This document shows positions 40,839 to 49,529 of a stretch of 64,000 nucleotides of DNA, piece by piece. The notes beneath the pieces are model-generated. The model searched no databases, was not told where the DNA came from, and saw only the letters and a program-made list of their open reading frames with translations. Source of the DNA: Lachnocurva sp045579705. Its GTDB lineage: Bacteria > Bacillota > Clostridia > Lachnospirales > Lachnospiraceae. The stretch is from contig JAZNMP010000036.1 in NCBI GenBank assembly GCA_045579705.1, positions 8,766 through 72,765 of the forward strand. The letters run 5' to 3'. Within the stretch, counting starts at the first letter, position 1, and each line of letters begins with the position of its first letter. Both the position numbers and the translations under genes were made by a program.

Positions 40839-43800
40839 ATGTATTTAAAAAGTATAGAGATGCAGGGATTTAAATCCTTCGCAAACAAAATAGTTCTCGA
40901 TTTCCATGATGGTATCACTGGAATCGTAGGACCTAATGGCTCGGGAAAGAGTAACGTAGCTGATGCGGTCAGATGGGTTCTCGGTGAGCAGAGTGCGAAG
41001 CAGCTTAGAGGTGCTTCAATGCAGGACGTTATTTTTTCCGGAACGGAGAATAGACGTGCTTTAGGTTTCGCATACGTTGCGATTACTATGGATAACTCTG
41101 ATCACACGCTTCCTGTAGAGTACAACGAAGTAACTGTGTCTAGACGAGTTTACAGATCTGGTGAGTCTGAATACATGATTAACCAGGTGCCTTGTCGTCT
41201 GAAGGATGTACAGGAGCTGTTCTTTGATACGGGTGTCGGTAAAGAAGGATATTCTATCATCGGACAGGGTCAGATTGACAAGATTCTTTCTGGCAAACCT
41301 GAAGATCGTAGAGAACTTTTTGACGAAGCGGTTGGTATCGTAAAGTACAAGAAGAGAAAAGAAGCAGCTGAGAAAAAGCTTACCAATGAGCATGATAATC
41401 TGCTTCGTGTAAACGATATCCTGGTGGAACTCGAAAGTCGCGTGCTTCCTCTTCAGGAGCAGAGCGAGACTGCAAAGAAATATCTCAAATTAAAGGAAGA
41501 TCTGAAGAAACTCGATGTAAACATGTTCATTCAGGAAACTGAGCGTATCGAGCAGGAACAGGAAAAAACAAAGCTTAATGGCGAAATCGTGCAGAAGGAT
41601 CTTCTCGAAAACCAGCAGCACCTCGAAAATATTAAGCAGGAATATAGTGAATTAGAGCAGAAGCTTCGTGATTCTGAAGAATCTATCGAAGGTTATCGTG
41701 TAGAAGAGAATCGTATCATCGATGAGAAGAATGAAGTTGAAAAACAGATTTCTATCTTAAACGAGCAGATAAAGATGTCAAAGACTTCTGATGAAGATCT
41801 CGGTAAACGTATCGATGCTTTGATTTCAGAGAAAGCTTCAAAAGAAGAAGAATTAAAGAAAGTTCTCGCTGAAAAAGCCGAGACTGATGAACTTCTTTCT
41901 GGAATCAGAGAACGTTTGAAAGAAGTTATCGATAAGAAGAATGACATCGAAGGAAAGATTCGTGATGCAAACGACAGAATAGATGCCGCACAGAATCGTA
42001 TCGTTGAGATTCTCCGCGAGAATGCTGAAATCAAATCTGAAGAGCAGAAATATGCAACTATGAGAGAACAGGCGAATATTAAGAAAGCCTCTCTCGTTAA
42101 GCAGATGATTGAAAGAAAGAGCGATGAAGAGAATCTGGTCGCTCTGAAGCAGGAAAAAGAAGCTGCTCTTAAGAAAGCCAATGATGAATATCTGTCAGCT
42201 GTAGAGAATCGTAAAGGTCTCGAACAGAAAAGCATCGAGTGGGAGAAGAAAAAGGCTGATGCCGAAGAAAAATCTCAGGATTTAATTCTTAAGATAAAGA
42301 CATCGGAGCATTCTCTAGAAGCATTGAAGAACATGGCTGAACGTTATGAAGGATTCGGTAATAGCGTAAAGACGGTCATGGAAGAGAAGGCAAATGAGAG
42401 CGGTCTTATCGGAGTAGTATCTGATCTCATTTCAGTTGATAAGAAATACGAAGTTGCAATCGAAACAGCCCTCGGTGGAAATATTCAGAACATCGTTACT
42501 GAAGATGAAGCAACAGCAAAGCGCATGATTGCCACTTTGAAGGAAAAACGTGCCGGACGAGCTACATTCCTTCCTCTTACATCAGTTCATCCGGACAAGG
42601 ATAGATTTACTGATGGTGAGCTGGATGAAGAAGGCGTAGTAGGCGTGGCTTCTGATCTCGTGGATACTGATAGCAGATTTAAAGATGTAATTCGTTATCT
42701 CGTAGGTCGAGTATTAGTAATCGATACTATGGACCATGCGCTTAGATTTGCAAAAGCTCATAAATACAAGGAGCACATCGTTACTCTCGAAGGTGAATAT
42801 TTGAGACCGGGCGGATCTCTGACCGGTGGTGCTTTTAAGAACAAAAATAATCTACTTTCCAGAACTCGTAGATTAGAGCAGCTTGAAACATCTCTAAAGG
42901 AGAATCGCGAGGAATTTGAAAATCTGAAGTCCAGACTTGGCGAGATTCAGACAGCGTTTGAATTAAACAAATCTGAACTCAAAGAGACTAGAGAGAACGA
43001 GAATAAACTCATGCTAGTTCTTAATACTGCAAAGATTGAATTCGATCAGGCGGCTAAAAAGGTAGAAGAACAGAGCGATTTCTCAAACGGAATCGAAGAC
43101 GAGAAGAATTCTATCGAGAAAGAACTAGTAGATATTGAGACAAAGAAGAAAGAAGCTACAGAGAAACTTCAAGCTTTGGATGAAGAGCAGAAGACTCTGA
43201 ATAAATCTATTACTGACTTACGTGACAGTTTGGATTCTATTTCAGATGGTGCTCCAGAAGCTTCTGATCTCGTATCAAAGATTCGTATTGAAGAGTCTAA
43301 TGCACTTCAGAAACTCGTGTTCATCGAGGAAAATGAGAAGCGTATTAAGTCTGAAATTGAAAGATGTGTTTCTGATATCGAAAAAATGCAGGACGATTCA
43401 AAGAATTCTGCAACAGTAAACGAAGAGAAGCAGAAACAGATTGAAGAACTCACAAAGAAGATTGAAGACTTCGATGTGGTTAGAAAGTCACTTTCTGCAA
43501 AGAGAGAACAGGCTATCATCGATAAAGATGAAATGGATACGAAATATAAAGGATTCTTTGATAAGCGCGCTGAAGTTGCAGATAGAATCAATGCGTTGGA
43601 TAGAGATCTCTATCGTTTGAAATCCAAACTTCAGAAACTTACAGAGGAACTTGAGTATCAGAATAATTACATGTGGGAAGAGTATGAGCTTACACTTCAT
43701 AGTGCTATGGATTTGCGTGATGAAGAAGTTATCAGCTCTACAAACATAAAGAAGGATATTTCTAATATCAAAGAAGAAATCCGTAAGATGGGTAACGTTA

Positions 43801-44399
43801 ATGTTAACGCTATCCAAGAATACAAAGAGGTTTCTGAAAGATATGAATTCCTTAAGAAGCAGCATGATGATTTGATCGAAGCTGAAGATGCTTTGAAGAA
43901 GATCATTTCTGATCTCGATGAGGGAATGCGTCAGCAGTTTGAGGAAGGTTTCAAAGATATTCAGAGAGAATTTGATAAAGCGTTCAAAGATTTGTTTGGA
44001 GGCGGTAAAGGAACTCTCGAACTTTGCGAAGGCGAGGATATCCTCGAGACAGGTATCAAGATTGTAGCTCAGCCACCTGGAAAGAAACTCATTAATATGA
44101 TGCAGATGTCCGGTGGAGAAAAAGCTCTTACAGCAATCGCGCTTCTGTTTGCTATCCAGCATTTGAAGCCATCACCATTCTGTCTGTTAGACGAGATTGA
44201 GGCGGCTCTCGACGATTCAAACGTAGACCGCTTTGCAAATTATTTAAAGAAACTTACAAAGAATACTCAGTTTATCGTTATCACTCATAGAAGAGGTACT
44301 ATGAATGCTGCTGATAGACTTTACGGTATTACTATGCAGGAGAAGGGTGTATCCGTTCTCGTATCAGTAAACCTCATTGAGAATCAGCTTGATCAGTAA
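40839..44399 (+). CDS. smc: Chromosome segregation ATPase SMC
   Basis: 1186 residues, condensin subunit that organises and separates chromosomes. N-terminal head with Walker A GIVGPNGSGKSNVADAVRWV, then coiled coil, hinge (about 515-640: GLIGVVSDLISVDKKYEVAI; SLTGGAFKNKNN), second coiled coil, and C-terminal head with ABC signature MSGGEKALTAIALLFAI and Walker B PFCLLDEIEAALDDSN. Flanking rnc and ftsY are conserved neighbours. scpA and scpB are not in the window. Confidence 0.98.
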   Translation: MYLKSIEMQGFKSFANKIVLDFHDGITGIVGPNGSGKSNVADAVRWVLGEQSAKQLRGASMQDVIFSGTENRRALGFAYVAITMDNSDHTLPVEYNEVTVSRRVYRSGESEYMINQVPCRLKDVQELFFDTGVGKEGYSIIGQGQIDKILSGKPEDRRELFDEAVGIVKYKKRKEAAEKKLTNEHDNLLRVNDILVELESRVLPLQEQSETAKKYLKLKEDLKKLDVNMFIQETERIEQEQEKTKLNGEIVQKDLLENQQHLENIKQEYSELEQKLRDSEESIEGYRVEENRIIDEKNEVEKQISILNEQIKMSKTSDEDLGKRIDALISEKASKEEELKKVLAEKAETDELLSGIRERLKEVIDKKNDIEGKIRDANDRIDAAQNRIVEILRENAEIKSEEQKYATMREQANIKKASLVKQMIERKSDEENLVALKQEKEAALKKANDEYLSAVENRKGLEQKSIEWEKKKADAEEKSQDLILKIKTSEHSLEALKNMAERYEGFGNSVKTVMEEKANESGLIGVVSDLISVDKKYEVAIETALGGNIQNIVTEDEATAKRMIATLKEKRAGRATFLPLTSVHPDKDRFTDGELDEEGVVGVASDLVDTDSRFKDVIRYLVGRVLVIDTMDHALRFAKAHKYKEHIVTLEGEYLRPGGSLTGGAFKNKNNLLSRTRRLEQLETSLKENREEFENLKSRLGEIQTAFELNKSELKETRENENKLMLVLNTAKIEFDQAAKKVEEQSDFSNGIEDEKNSIEKELVDIETKKKEATEKLQALDEEQKTLNKSITDLRDSLDSISDGAPEASDLVSKIRIEESNALQKLVFIEENEKRIKSEIERCVSDIEKMQDDSKNSATVNEEKQKQIEELTKKIEDFDVVRKSLSAKREQAIIDKDEMDTKYKGFFDKRAEVADRINALDRDLYRLKSKLQKLTEELEYQNNYMWEEYELTLHSAMDLRDEEVISSTNIKKDISNIKEEIRKMGNVNVNAIQEYKEVSERYEFLKKQHDDLIEAEDALKKIISDLDEGMRQQFEEGFKDIQREFDKAFKDLFGGGKGTLELCEGEDILETGIKIVAQPPGKKLINMMQMSGGEKALTAIALLFAIQHLKPSPFCLLDEIEAALDDSNVDRFANYLKKLTKNTQFIVITHRRGTMNAADRLYGITMQEKGVSVLVSVNLIENQLDQ

Positions 44400-44423
44400 T
44401 AGTATCAGGAATTAGGAGGAAGT

Positions 44424-45392
44424 ATGGCAGAGGAAAAGGGTGGATTTTTTTCCAGACTGTTCTCAGGTCTTTCAAAGTCCCGAGAAGGCTTTGCGGACAA
44501 TGTAGACAACGTATTTCTGGGGTATGAGCGTATAGATGATGACCTCTTCGATGAACTCGAGGAGGTGCTCATCATGGGCGACCTCGGAATGAATACTACA
44601 GAAGAAATTCTCGACGAACTTCGTGACGTGGTAAAGAAAGAACGCATTAAAAGTCCAGGTGTCTTAAAGATTAAACTTATAGAAATCCTCGAACGACTTA
44701 TTGCAGTAGATGAGAGCGCTTATGATTTTTTAAATGGTAAGGCTGTTATCATGGTAGTCGGCGTAAATGGTGTAGGAAAGACTACAACCATCGGTAAGTT
44801 GGCACAGCAGTTTAAGGATAACGGGAAAAAAGTTATCATCGCCGCAGCTGATACCTTTAGAGCTGCAGCGAGGGAACAGCTTGAAGTTTGGGCAGAGAGA
44901 GCCGGCGTAGATATCATCGGTAGCGAAGAAGGCAGTGATCCTTCCAGCGTAATCTTTGATGCTATCAGTGCTATGAAATCCAGAGGTGGAGATATACTTT
45001 TGATCGATACAGCTGGACGTTTGCATAACAAGAAGAATCTAATGAACGAGCTTTCAAAGATGAATCGAGTGATCGATAGAGAGTGTGAAGGCTTTAATCG
45101 AGAGACTTTTGTAGTTTTAGATGCTACAACAGGTCAGAATGCTATTATGCAGGCGAGAGAGTTTGCGTCTGTAACTGATATTACAGGAATAGTTTTGACA
45201 AAGATGGATGGAACTGCAAAGGGCGGTATCGCTTTTTCTGTATCAAAGGAATTAGAGTGCCCGGTTAAGTATATCGGTGTGGGCGAAACCGCACAGGATC
45301 TACAGAAGTTTGATCCTTCAGAGTTTTCAAAAGCGCTATTTGGCGAGGTTAAAGCTGAATCTGAAATTTCAGATTCAGAAGATGATGTATAG
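44424..45392 (+). CDS. ftsY: Signal recognition particle receptor FtsY
   Basis: SRP receptor GTPase, 322 residues. It has a short N-terminus (GGFFSRLFSGLSKSREGFAD), i.e. only the membrane-binding helix and NG domain and no acidic A domain as in E. coli. G motifs: VGVNGVGKTTTIGKLAQQ, ADTFRAAAREQLE, LIDTAGRLHNKKNLM, and GIVLTKMDGTAKGG. SD AGGAGG. Its partner Ffh is encoded 400 bases downstream. A terminator follows 23 bases after the stop. Confidence 0.97.
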   Translation: MAEEKGGFFSRLFSGLSKSREGFADNVDNVFLGYERIDDDLFDELEEVLIMGDLGMNTTEEILDELRDVVKKERIKSPGVLKIKLIEILERLIAVDESAYDFLNGKAVIMVVGVNGVGKTTTIGKLAQQFKDNGKKVIIAAADTFRAAAREQLEVWAERAGVDIIGSEEGSDPSSVIFDAISAMKSRGGDILLIDTAGRLHNKKNLMNELSKMNRVIDRECEGFNRETFVVLDATTGQNAIMQAREFASVTDITGIVLTKMDGTAKGGIAFSVSKELECPVKYIGVGETAQDLQKFDPSEFSKALFGEVKAESEISDSEDDV

Positions 45393-45414
45393 AAAACCAA
45401 ATATTGGTAACTGT

Positions 45415-45456
45415 AAAGAAAAAACACTTGACTGTAAAGTGTTTTTTCTTTATACT
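45415..45456 (+). terminator. Terminator of ftsY with embedded ylxM promoter
   Basis: Fifteen-bp perfect stem AAAGAAAAAACACTT / AAGTGTTTTTTCTTT, seven-base loop. Inside it lies TTGACT (45428-45433), 17-bp spacer, TATACT (45451-45456), which is a good promoter for ylxM-ffh. The two signals use the same DNA. Confidence 0.75.
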
Positions 45457-45473
45457 ATCAAAAGTGAGGTTTT

Positions 45474-45803
45474 ATGGAAGATAAGATTATACAGGGAAAT
45501 CTCTATGAATTCTATGGAGATCTTCTCAACGAGCATCAAAAGAAAATATATGAAGATTATGTTCTGAATGATCTCTCTCTCGGTGAAATAGCTGAGAATG
45601 AAGGAATTACGAGACAGGGTGTTCATGATCTCGTAAAGAGAGCCACAAATACGCTTTTGGAATACGAAAGCAAACTTGGAATGATGAAGAGATTTTTTTC
45701 CATAAGAAATGAGATCAATGAAATGAAGGGGTTGATTTCTGATGGGAATTACGATAGTAGCCAGTTGCTTGAGATTTTAAAAAGAATTGACGGAGAATTG
45801 TAA
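45474..45803 (+). CDS. ylxM: YlxM-family DNA-binding / SRP accessory protein
   Basis: 109 residues with a sigma-70 region-4-like helix-turn-helix: YGDLLNEHQKKIYEDYVLND then LSLGEIAENEGITRQGVHDL. YlxM is found upstream of ffh across Bacillota; in Streptococcus it modulates SRP GTPase activity. The C-terminus is helical and shorter. ATG has GAGG before it; its stop overlaps the ffh start by one base (TAATG). Confidence 0.93.
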   Translation: MEDKIIQGNLYEFYGDLLNEHQKKIYEDYVLNDLSLGEIAENEGITRQGVHDLVKRATNTLLEYESKLGMMKRFFSIRNEINEMKGLISDGNYDSSQLLEILKRIDGEL

Positions 45804-47146
45804 TGGCATTTGAAAGTCTATCTGAGAAGATTCAAAACGTATTTAAAGGACTCCGCGGAAAGGGCCGACTCAGCGAAGCTGATGTAAAGGCTGCGATGAA
45901 GGAAGTTAAACTTGCACTTCTCGAGGCGGATGTTAATTTTAAAGTTGTTAAGAAATTCATTTCTGACGTTACTGAAAGAGCGGTTGGTACTGATGTACTC
46001 AATGGATTGAATCCAGCTCAGCAGGTTATTAAGGTCGTAAATGAGGAGATGATAAACCTCCTCGGATCAGAAAGCGCAGAATTAGAATTTGAACCAGGAC
46101 AGGCTATCACAGTTATCATGATGGCAGGTCTACAGGGTGCTGGTAAGACTACTACAGCGGCAAAGCTTGCTGGAAAGCTTACTGAGAAGAGCAAGAAACC
46201 TCTTCTGGTACCTATGGATATATACAGACCAGCGGCTACAAAACAGTTGCAGGTCAACGCTGAAAAAGTCAAAGTTGATGTATTTCAGCCTACAGACAAT
46301 ACTAATGTATTGGCTATCGCCCAGGAATCTTTGGAATATGCAAAGAAGAACGGGAATAAAGTAGTTATCTTCGATACTGCTGGTCGTCTTCATATCGATG
46401 AAGACATGATGAAAGAGCTTCGTGAAGTCAAAGAGAATATCAAGGTTACGGATACAGTTCTCGTCGTTGATGCGATGACTGGTCAGGATGCCGTAAATGT
46501 TGCAAAGACTTTCGAAGATGAAATCGGTATCGATGGTGTAATTCTTACTAAGCTTGATGGTGACACTCGAGGTGGTGCGGCCCTTTCTATTAAGGCTGTA
46601 ACTGGAAAGCCTATCTTGTTTGCAGGTATGGGCGAGAAACTTTCAGATCTCGAGCAGTTTTATCCAGATAGAATGGCTTCTAGAATCCTGGGAATGGGAG
46701 ATGTCCTTTCTCTGATTGAGAAAGCGGAGGCCAACATCGACAAAGAAAAAGCTTTAGCTCTTTCAAAGAAGGTAAAGAAAGCTTCCTTTGATTTCGATGA
46801 TTATCTTCTGTCTATGGAACAGATGCAGAAGATGGGAGGTTTAGGCAGTATCCTCGGAATGATGCCTGGTTTGACAGGTAAGCAGACGGATCAGATTATG
46901 AATGCTGTAGATGATAAGAAGTTACTTCATATCAAAGCAATAATCGAATCTATGACTATCGAGGAGAGAGCAAATCCTAAACTTATGAGTCCTAGTCGTA
47001 AAGCTAGGTTGGCAAAAGGTAGTGGCGTTGACATCGCTGAGGTAAACCGTTTTATTAAACAGTTTAATGAAGCTCAGAAGATGATGAAAAAAATGCCGGG
47101 TATGATGAAAAGAAAAGGAAAAGGTTCATTCCGATTCCCTTTCTAA
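45803..47146 (+). CDS. ffh: Signal recognition particle protein Ffh
   Basis: 447 residues. SRP54 GTPase that binds signal sequences and 4.5S/scRNA. N domain, then G motifs (GLQGAGKTTTAAKLAGKL; PMDIYRPAATKQLQ; IFDTAGRLHIDEDMM; ILTKLDGDTRGGAALSI), and the Met-rich M domain (MQKMGGLGSILGMMPG; ending KMMKKMPGMMKRKGKG). Coupled to ylxM, followed by rpsP. The SRP RNA gene is not in the window. Confidence 0.98.
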   Translation: MAFESLSEKIQNVFKGLRGKGRLSEADVKAAMKEVKLALLEADVNFKVVKKFISDVTERAVGTDVLNGLNPAQQVIKVVNEEMINLLGSESAELEFEPGQAITVIMMAGLQGAGKTTTAAKLAGKLTEKSKKPLLVPMDIYRPAATKQLQVNAEKVKVDVFQPTDNTNVLAIAQESLEYAKKNGNKVVIFDTAGRLHIDEDMMKELREVKENIKVTDTVLVVDAMTGQDAVNVAKTFEDEIGIDGVILTKLDGDTRGGAALSIKAVTGKPILFAGMGEKLSDLEQFYPDRMASRILGMGDVLSLIEKAEANIDKEKALALSKKVKKASFDFDDYLLSMEQMQKMGGLGSILGMMPGLTGKQTDQIMNAVDDKKLLHIKAIIESMTIEERANPKLMSPSRKARLAKGSGVDIAEVNRFIKQFNEAQKMMKKMPGMMKRKGKGSFRFPF

Positions 47147-47168
47147 TAGATTTTAAGGAGGAATAATC

Positions 47169-47414
47169 ATGGCAGTAAAAATTCGTTTAAAGAGACTTGG
47201 TCAGAAGAAAGCACCTTTCTATAGAATCGTTGTTGCTGATTCAAGATCACCTAGAGATGGTCGTTTCATCGAAGAAATCGGAACTTACGATCCAACAAAG
47301 GATCCATCAGTTTACAATCTTGATGAAGAAGCTGCAAAGAAGTGGCTTTCAAATGGCGCTAAGCCAACTGAGACAGTTAACAAGCTCTTCAAAATTGCTG
47401 GAATCATTAAATAA
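47169..47414 (+). CDS. rpsP: Ribosomal protein S16
   Basis: 81 residues of the 30S subunit, family start MAVKIRLKRLGQKKAPFYRI and VADSRSPRDGRFIEEIGTYDP present. Strong AAGGAGG SD. Part of the ffh-rpsP-khpA-rimM-trmD-rplS run. Confidence 0.98.
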   Translation: MAVKIRLKRLGQKKAPFYRIVVADSRSPRDGRFIEEIGTYDPTKDPSVYNLDEEAAKKWLSNGAKPTETVNKLFKIAGIIK

Positions 47415-47449
47415 TTGATTTTTAGTAACGGAAGGGGTGGGTCTCAATT

Positions 47450-47680
47450 ATGAAAGAACTCGTAGAATTTATCGCTAAATCCTTAGTTGATTCACCATCT
47501 GAAGTTTCAGTTTCAGAACGTGAAGATGCAAAGAATGTTTATCTTAAGCTTCACGTAGCTTCTTCCGATATGGGGAAGGTTATCGGAAAGAAAGGTAAGA
47601 TCGCTAAATCTATCAGAACAGTAGTTAAAGCTGCTGCTACAAAGACAGATAAGCGTGTTATCGTTGATATTGAGGATTAG
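47450..47680 (+). CDS. khpA: KH-domain RNA-binding protein KhpA (YlqC)
   Basis: 76 residues: a single KH domain with GxxG loop VIGKKGKIAKSIRTVVKAAA. Binds RNA with its partner KhpB and influences cell elongation and small-RNA regulation in Gram-positives. It sits in its usual position between rpsP and rimM. A terminator-like hairpin follows. Confidence 0.95.
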   Translation: MKELVEFIAKSLVDSPSEVSVSEREDAKNVYLKLHVASSDMGKVIGKKGKIAKSIRTVVKAAATKTDKRVIVDIED

Positions 47681-47684
47681 TAAA

Positions 47685-47716
47685 TAGGGGCAGTTTATAC
47701 TGCCTCTATTTTTTAT
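47685..47716 (+). terminator. Terminator/attenuator between khpA and rimM
   Basis: Ten-bp stem TAGGGGCAGT / ACTGCCTCTA (one G-T), TTAT loop, then TTTTTTA. Lies inside a conserved operon, so partial termination is likely. Confidence 0.75.
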
Positions 47717-47730
47717 TAAGGGAGAAAAAC

Positions 47731-48255
47731 ATGTCAGAATTACTACGTGTTGGTATTATAGGAAAAGCGCAGGGTATCAGAGGAGAAGTAAGAGTTCATC
47801 CTACTACAGATACTTTGGAAGATTTTATGGAAATCGACAACTTCATTTTGGGAAAGTCTAGAATTAGAGGCTTATCAGAACTTACTTTGGAAAAAGTAAG
47901 AATACAGAAGAATTTCTGTATCGTTAAATTTGAGGAAATTAAAGACAGAAATAATGCAGAACTTTTGAATGGAGCAGAACTTTTTATAGATAGAGCTGAT
48001 GCTATCGAACCAGAAGAAGGAATGTATTATTATTCTGATATTATAGGTTGTGAAGTGGTTACTGAAGACGGTCGCGTGCTTGGAACACTTACAGATATCT
48101 ATGAAACAGGCGCTAACGATGTTTATAGCGTCGTAAACAAAGAAACTAAGAAAGAAATATTACTACCTGCTATCAAGGATGTTATCCTAGATGTGGATGT
48201 TTCGAATAAAAAGATTTTAGTTCATTTGCTTTCAGGTCTGGAGGATCTAAATTAA
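47731..48255 (+). CDS. rimM: 16S rRNA processing/ribosome maturation factor RimM
   Basis: 174 residues. Binds S19 in 30S assembly. N-terminal domain (RVGIIGKAQGIRGEVRVHPT) and C-terminal PRC-barrel (YYYSDIIGCEVVTEDGRVLG; LLPAIKDVILDVDVSNKKIL) are clear. SD GGGAG. Coupled to trmD by TAATG overlap. Confidence 0.96.
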   Translation: MSELLRVGIIGKAQGIRGEVRVHPTTDTLEDFMEIDNFILGKSRIRGLSELTLEKVRIQKNFCIVKFEEIKDRNNAELLNGAELFIDRADAIEPEEGMYYYSDIIGCEVVTEDGRVLGTLTDIYETGANDVYSVVNKETKKEILLPAIKDVILDVDVSNKKILVHLLSGLEDLN

Positions 48256-48980
48256 TGAATTTTCATATACTTACATTGTTTCCAGAGATGGTTTCAGAGG
48301 GCCTAAATACGAGCATAATCGGTCGTGCAAAGGAGAATGAGGCTATTTCTATAGAGGCTATAAATATCAGAGATTATACTACTGAGAAACACGGTAAAGT
48401 CGATGATTATCCTTATGGCGGTGGCGCAGGTATGCTCATGCAGGCTCAGCCGATTTATGATGCGTATCAGGCTATCATAGAAGGTAAAGAGAAAAAGATT
48501 AGAACAGTGTATGTTACTCCTCAGGGACATACTTTTAATCAGCAGATGGCACATGATTTTGCAAAAGAAGAGGATTTGATAATCCTTTGTGGTCATTATG
48601 AAGGAATTGATGAGAGAGTTTTGGATGAAATCGTAACTGACAGAGTTTCTATCGGTGATTATGTATTGACTGGTGGAGAGTTGGCAGCTATGGTTATGGT
48701 AGATGCTATTTCGAGACTGGTTCCAGGAGTTCTTCATAACGACGATTCTTCTATGGATGAATCATTTGAGAACGGACTTTTAGAGTATCCGCAGTATTCA
48801 CGTCCAGCAGTTTGGAATGGGAAAGAAGTCCCACCAATCCTGCTTTCTGGAGATCATAAGAAGGTGGATGAGTGGCGTCATAACATGTCTTTGCTTCGTA
48901 CGAAGAAGTATAGACCGGATTTGTTGGAAAAATACGAATTAAATGACAAAGAGCGCAAATTCTTAGAAGAAAACAGTTGA
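48255..48980 (+). CDS. trmD: tRNA (guanine37-N1)-methyltransferase
   Basis: 241 residues, SPOUT knot enzyme that prevents frameshifts by m1G37. Seen: FHILTLFPEMVSEGLNTSII, DDYPYGGGAGMLMQAQPIYD, ILCGHYEGIDERVLDEIV and SIGDYVLTGGELAAMVM, YSRPAVWNGKEVPPILLSGD. Start is coupled to rimM. The 3' end contains the -35 of the rplS promoter. Confidence 0.98.
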   Translation: MNFHILTLFPEMVSEGLNTSIIGRAKENEAISIEAINIRDYTTEKHGKVDDYPYGGGAGMLMQAQPIYDAYQAIIEGKEKKIRTVYVTPQGHTFNQQMAHDFAKEEDLIILCGHYEGIDERVLDEIVTDRVSIGDYVLTGGELAAMVMVDAISRLVPGVLHNDDSSMDESFENGLLEYPQYSRPAVWNGKEVPPILLSGDHKKVDEWRHNMSLLRTKKYRPDLLEKYELNDKERKFLEENS

Positions 48981-49005
48981 AAAAAATAGATTTTACTGAT
49001 ATTAT
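48977..49005 (+). promoter_or_regulatory. rplS promoter
   Basis: TTGAAA (48977-48982, across the trmD stop), 17-bp spacer, TATTAT (49000-49005). Expected start near 49012, just ahead of the leader structure. Confidence 0.7.
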
Positions 49006-49023
49006 ATTTGAGTTGTATTTTTT

Positions 49024-49068
49024 GTTCGGCGGTCCTCTGTTACCAATTAGGTATTAAGAACGTCTGAA
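49024..49068 (+). promoter_or_regulatory. Candidate ribosomal protein L19 leader
   Basis: Between the promoter and rplS the sequence GGCG (49028) can pair with CGTC (49061), enclosing TACC / GGTA around AATTA. Its place right before rplS and the compact nested hairpin match the known Bacillota L19 autoregulatory leader, but a covariance search is needed. Confidence 0.45.
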
Positions 49069-49083
49069 GATGGAGGAAACAAA

Positions 49084-49440
49084 ATGAACGCATACGAAGT
49101 TATTAGAGAAATTGAGAATGGCGAGAAGAAGTCAGAAGTAGTTGACTTCAGAGTTGGTGACACAGTTCGTGTTCACAACAAGATTCGCGAAGGTAACCGT
49201 GAAAGAATCCAGATCTTCGAAGGTGTTGTACTTAAGAAGCAGGGGGGTTCAAACCGTCAGACTTTCACAGTAAGAAAGATTTCTGGTGGAATCGGTGTTG
49301 AGAAGACATGGCCACTTCACAGCCCTAACGTTGAGAAGATTGAAATCGTTCGTCAGGGTAAAGTTAGAAGAGCTAAGCTTAACTACCTTAGAGAACGTGT
49401 TGGTAAGAAAGCCAAGATCAAGGAAGTTATCAGAAAATAA
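49084..49440 (+). CDS. rplS: Ribosomal protein L19
   Basis: 118 residues at the 30S-50S interface. DFRVGDTVRVHNKIREGNRE, RIQIFEGVVLKKQGGSNRQT, FTVRKISGGIGVEKTWPLHS and KVRRAKLNYLRERVGKKA are all characteristic. SD GGAGG. Own promoter, likely leader autoregulation, and a strong terminator after. Confidence 0.98.
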   Translation: MNAYEVIREIENGEKKSEVVDFRVGDTVRVHNKIREGNRERIQIFEGVVLKKQGGSNRQTFTVRKISGGIGVEKTWPLHSPNVEKIEIVRQGKVRRAKLNYLRERVGKKAKIKEVIRK

Positions 49441-49455
49441 TTTTCGTTCGATTCA

Positions 49456-49490
49456 AAGGCAGTCACTGGTTTTGGTGGCTGTCTTTTTTT
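49456..49490 (+). terminator. Terminator after rplS
   Basis: AAGGCAGTCAC / GTGGCTGTCTT (two wobble pairs), eight-base loop, then a seven-T tail. Confidence 0.85.
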
Positions 49491-49493
49491 GAC

Positions 49494-49522
49494 TTGTTTA
49501 GAAGACCTAAATGCGATATATT
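49494..49522 (+). promoter_or_regulatory. lepB promoter, positioned for a leaderless transcript
   Basis: TTGTTT (49494-49499), 17-bp spacer, TATATT (49517-49522). The ATG of lepB is at 49530, i.e. eight bases after the -10 box, about where transcription should begin. Confidence 0.6.
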
Positions 49523-49529
49523 TTTAGTT

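Noticed and set aside
49494..49529. Longer N-terminus for the first signal peptidase starting at TTG 49494
   Set aside because: It lies within the -35/-10 region and follows the terminator T-run with no SD; the ATG at 49530 is favoured.
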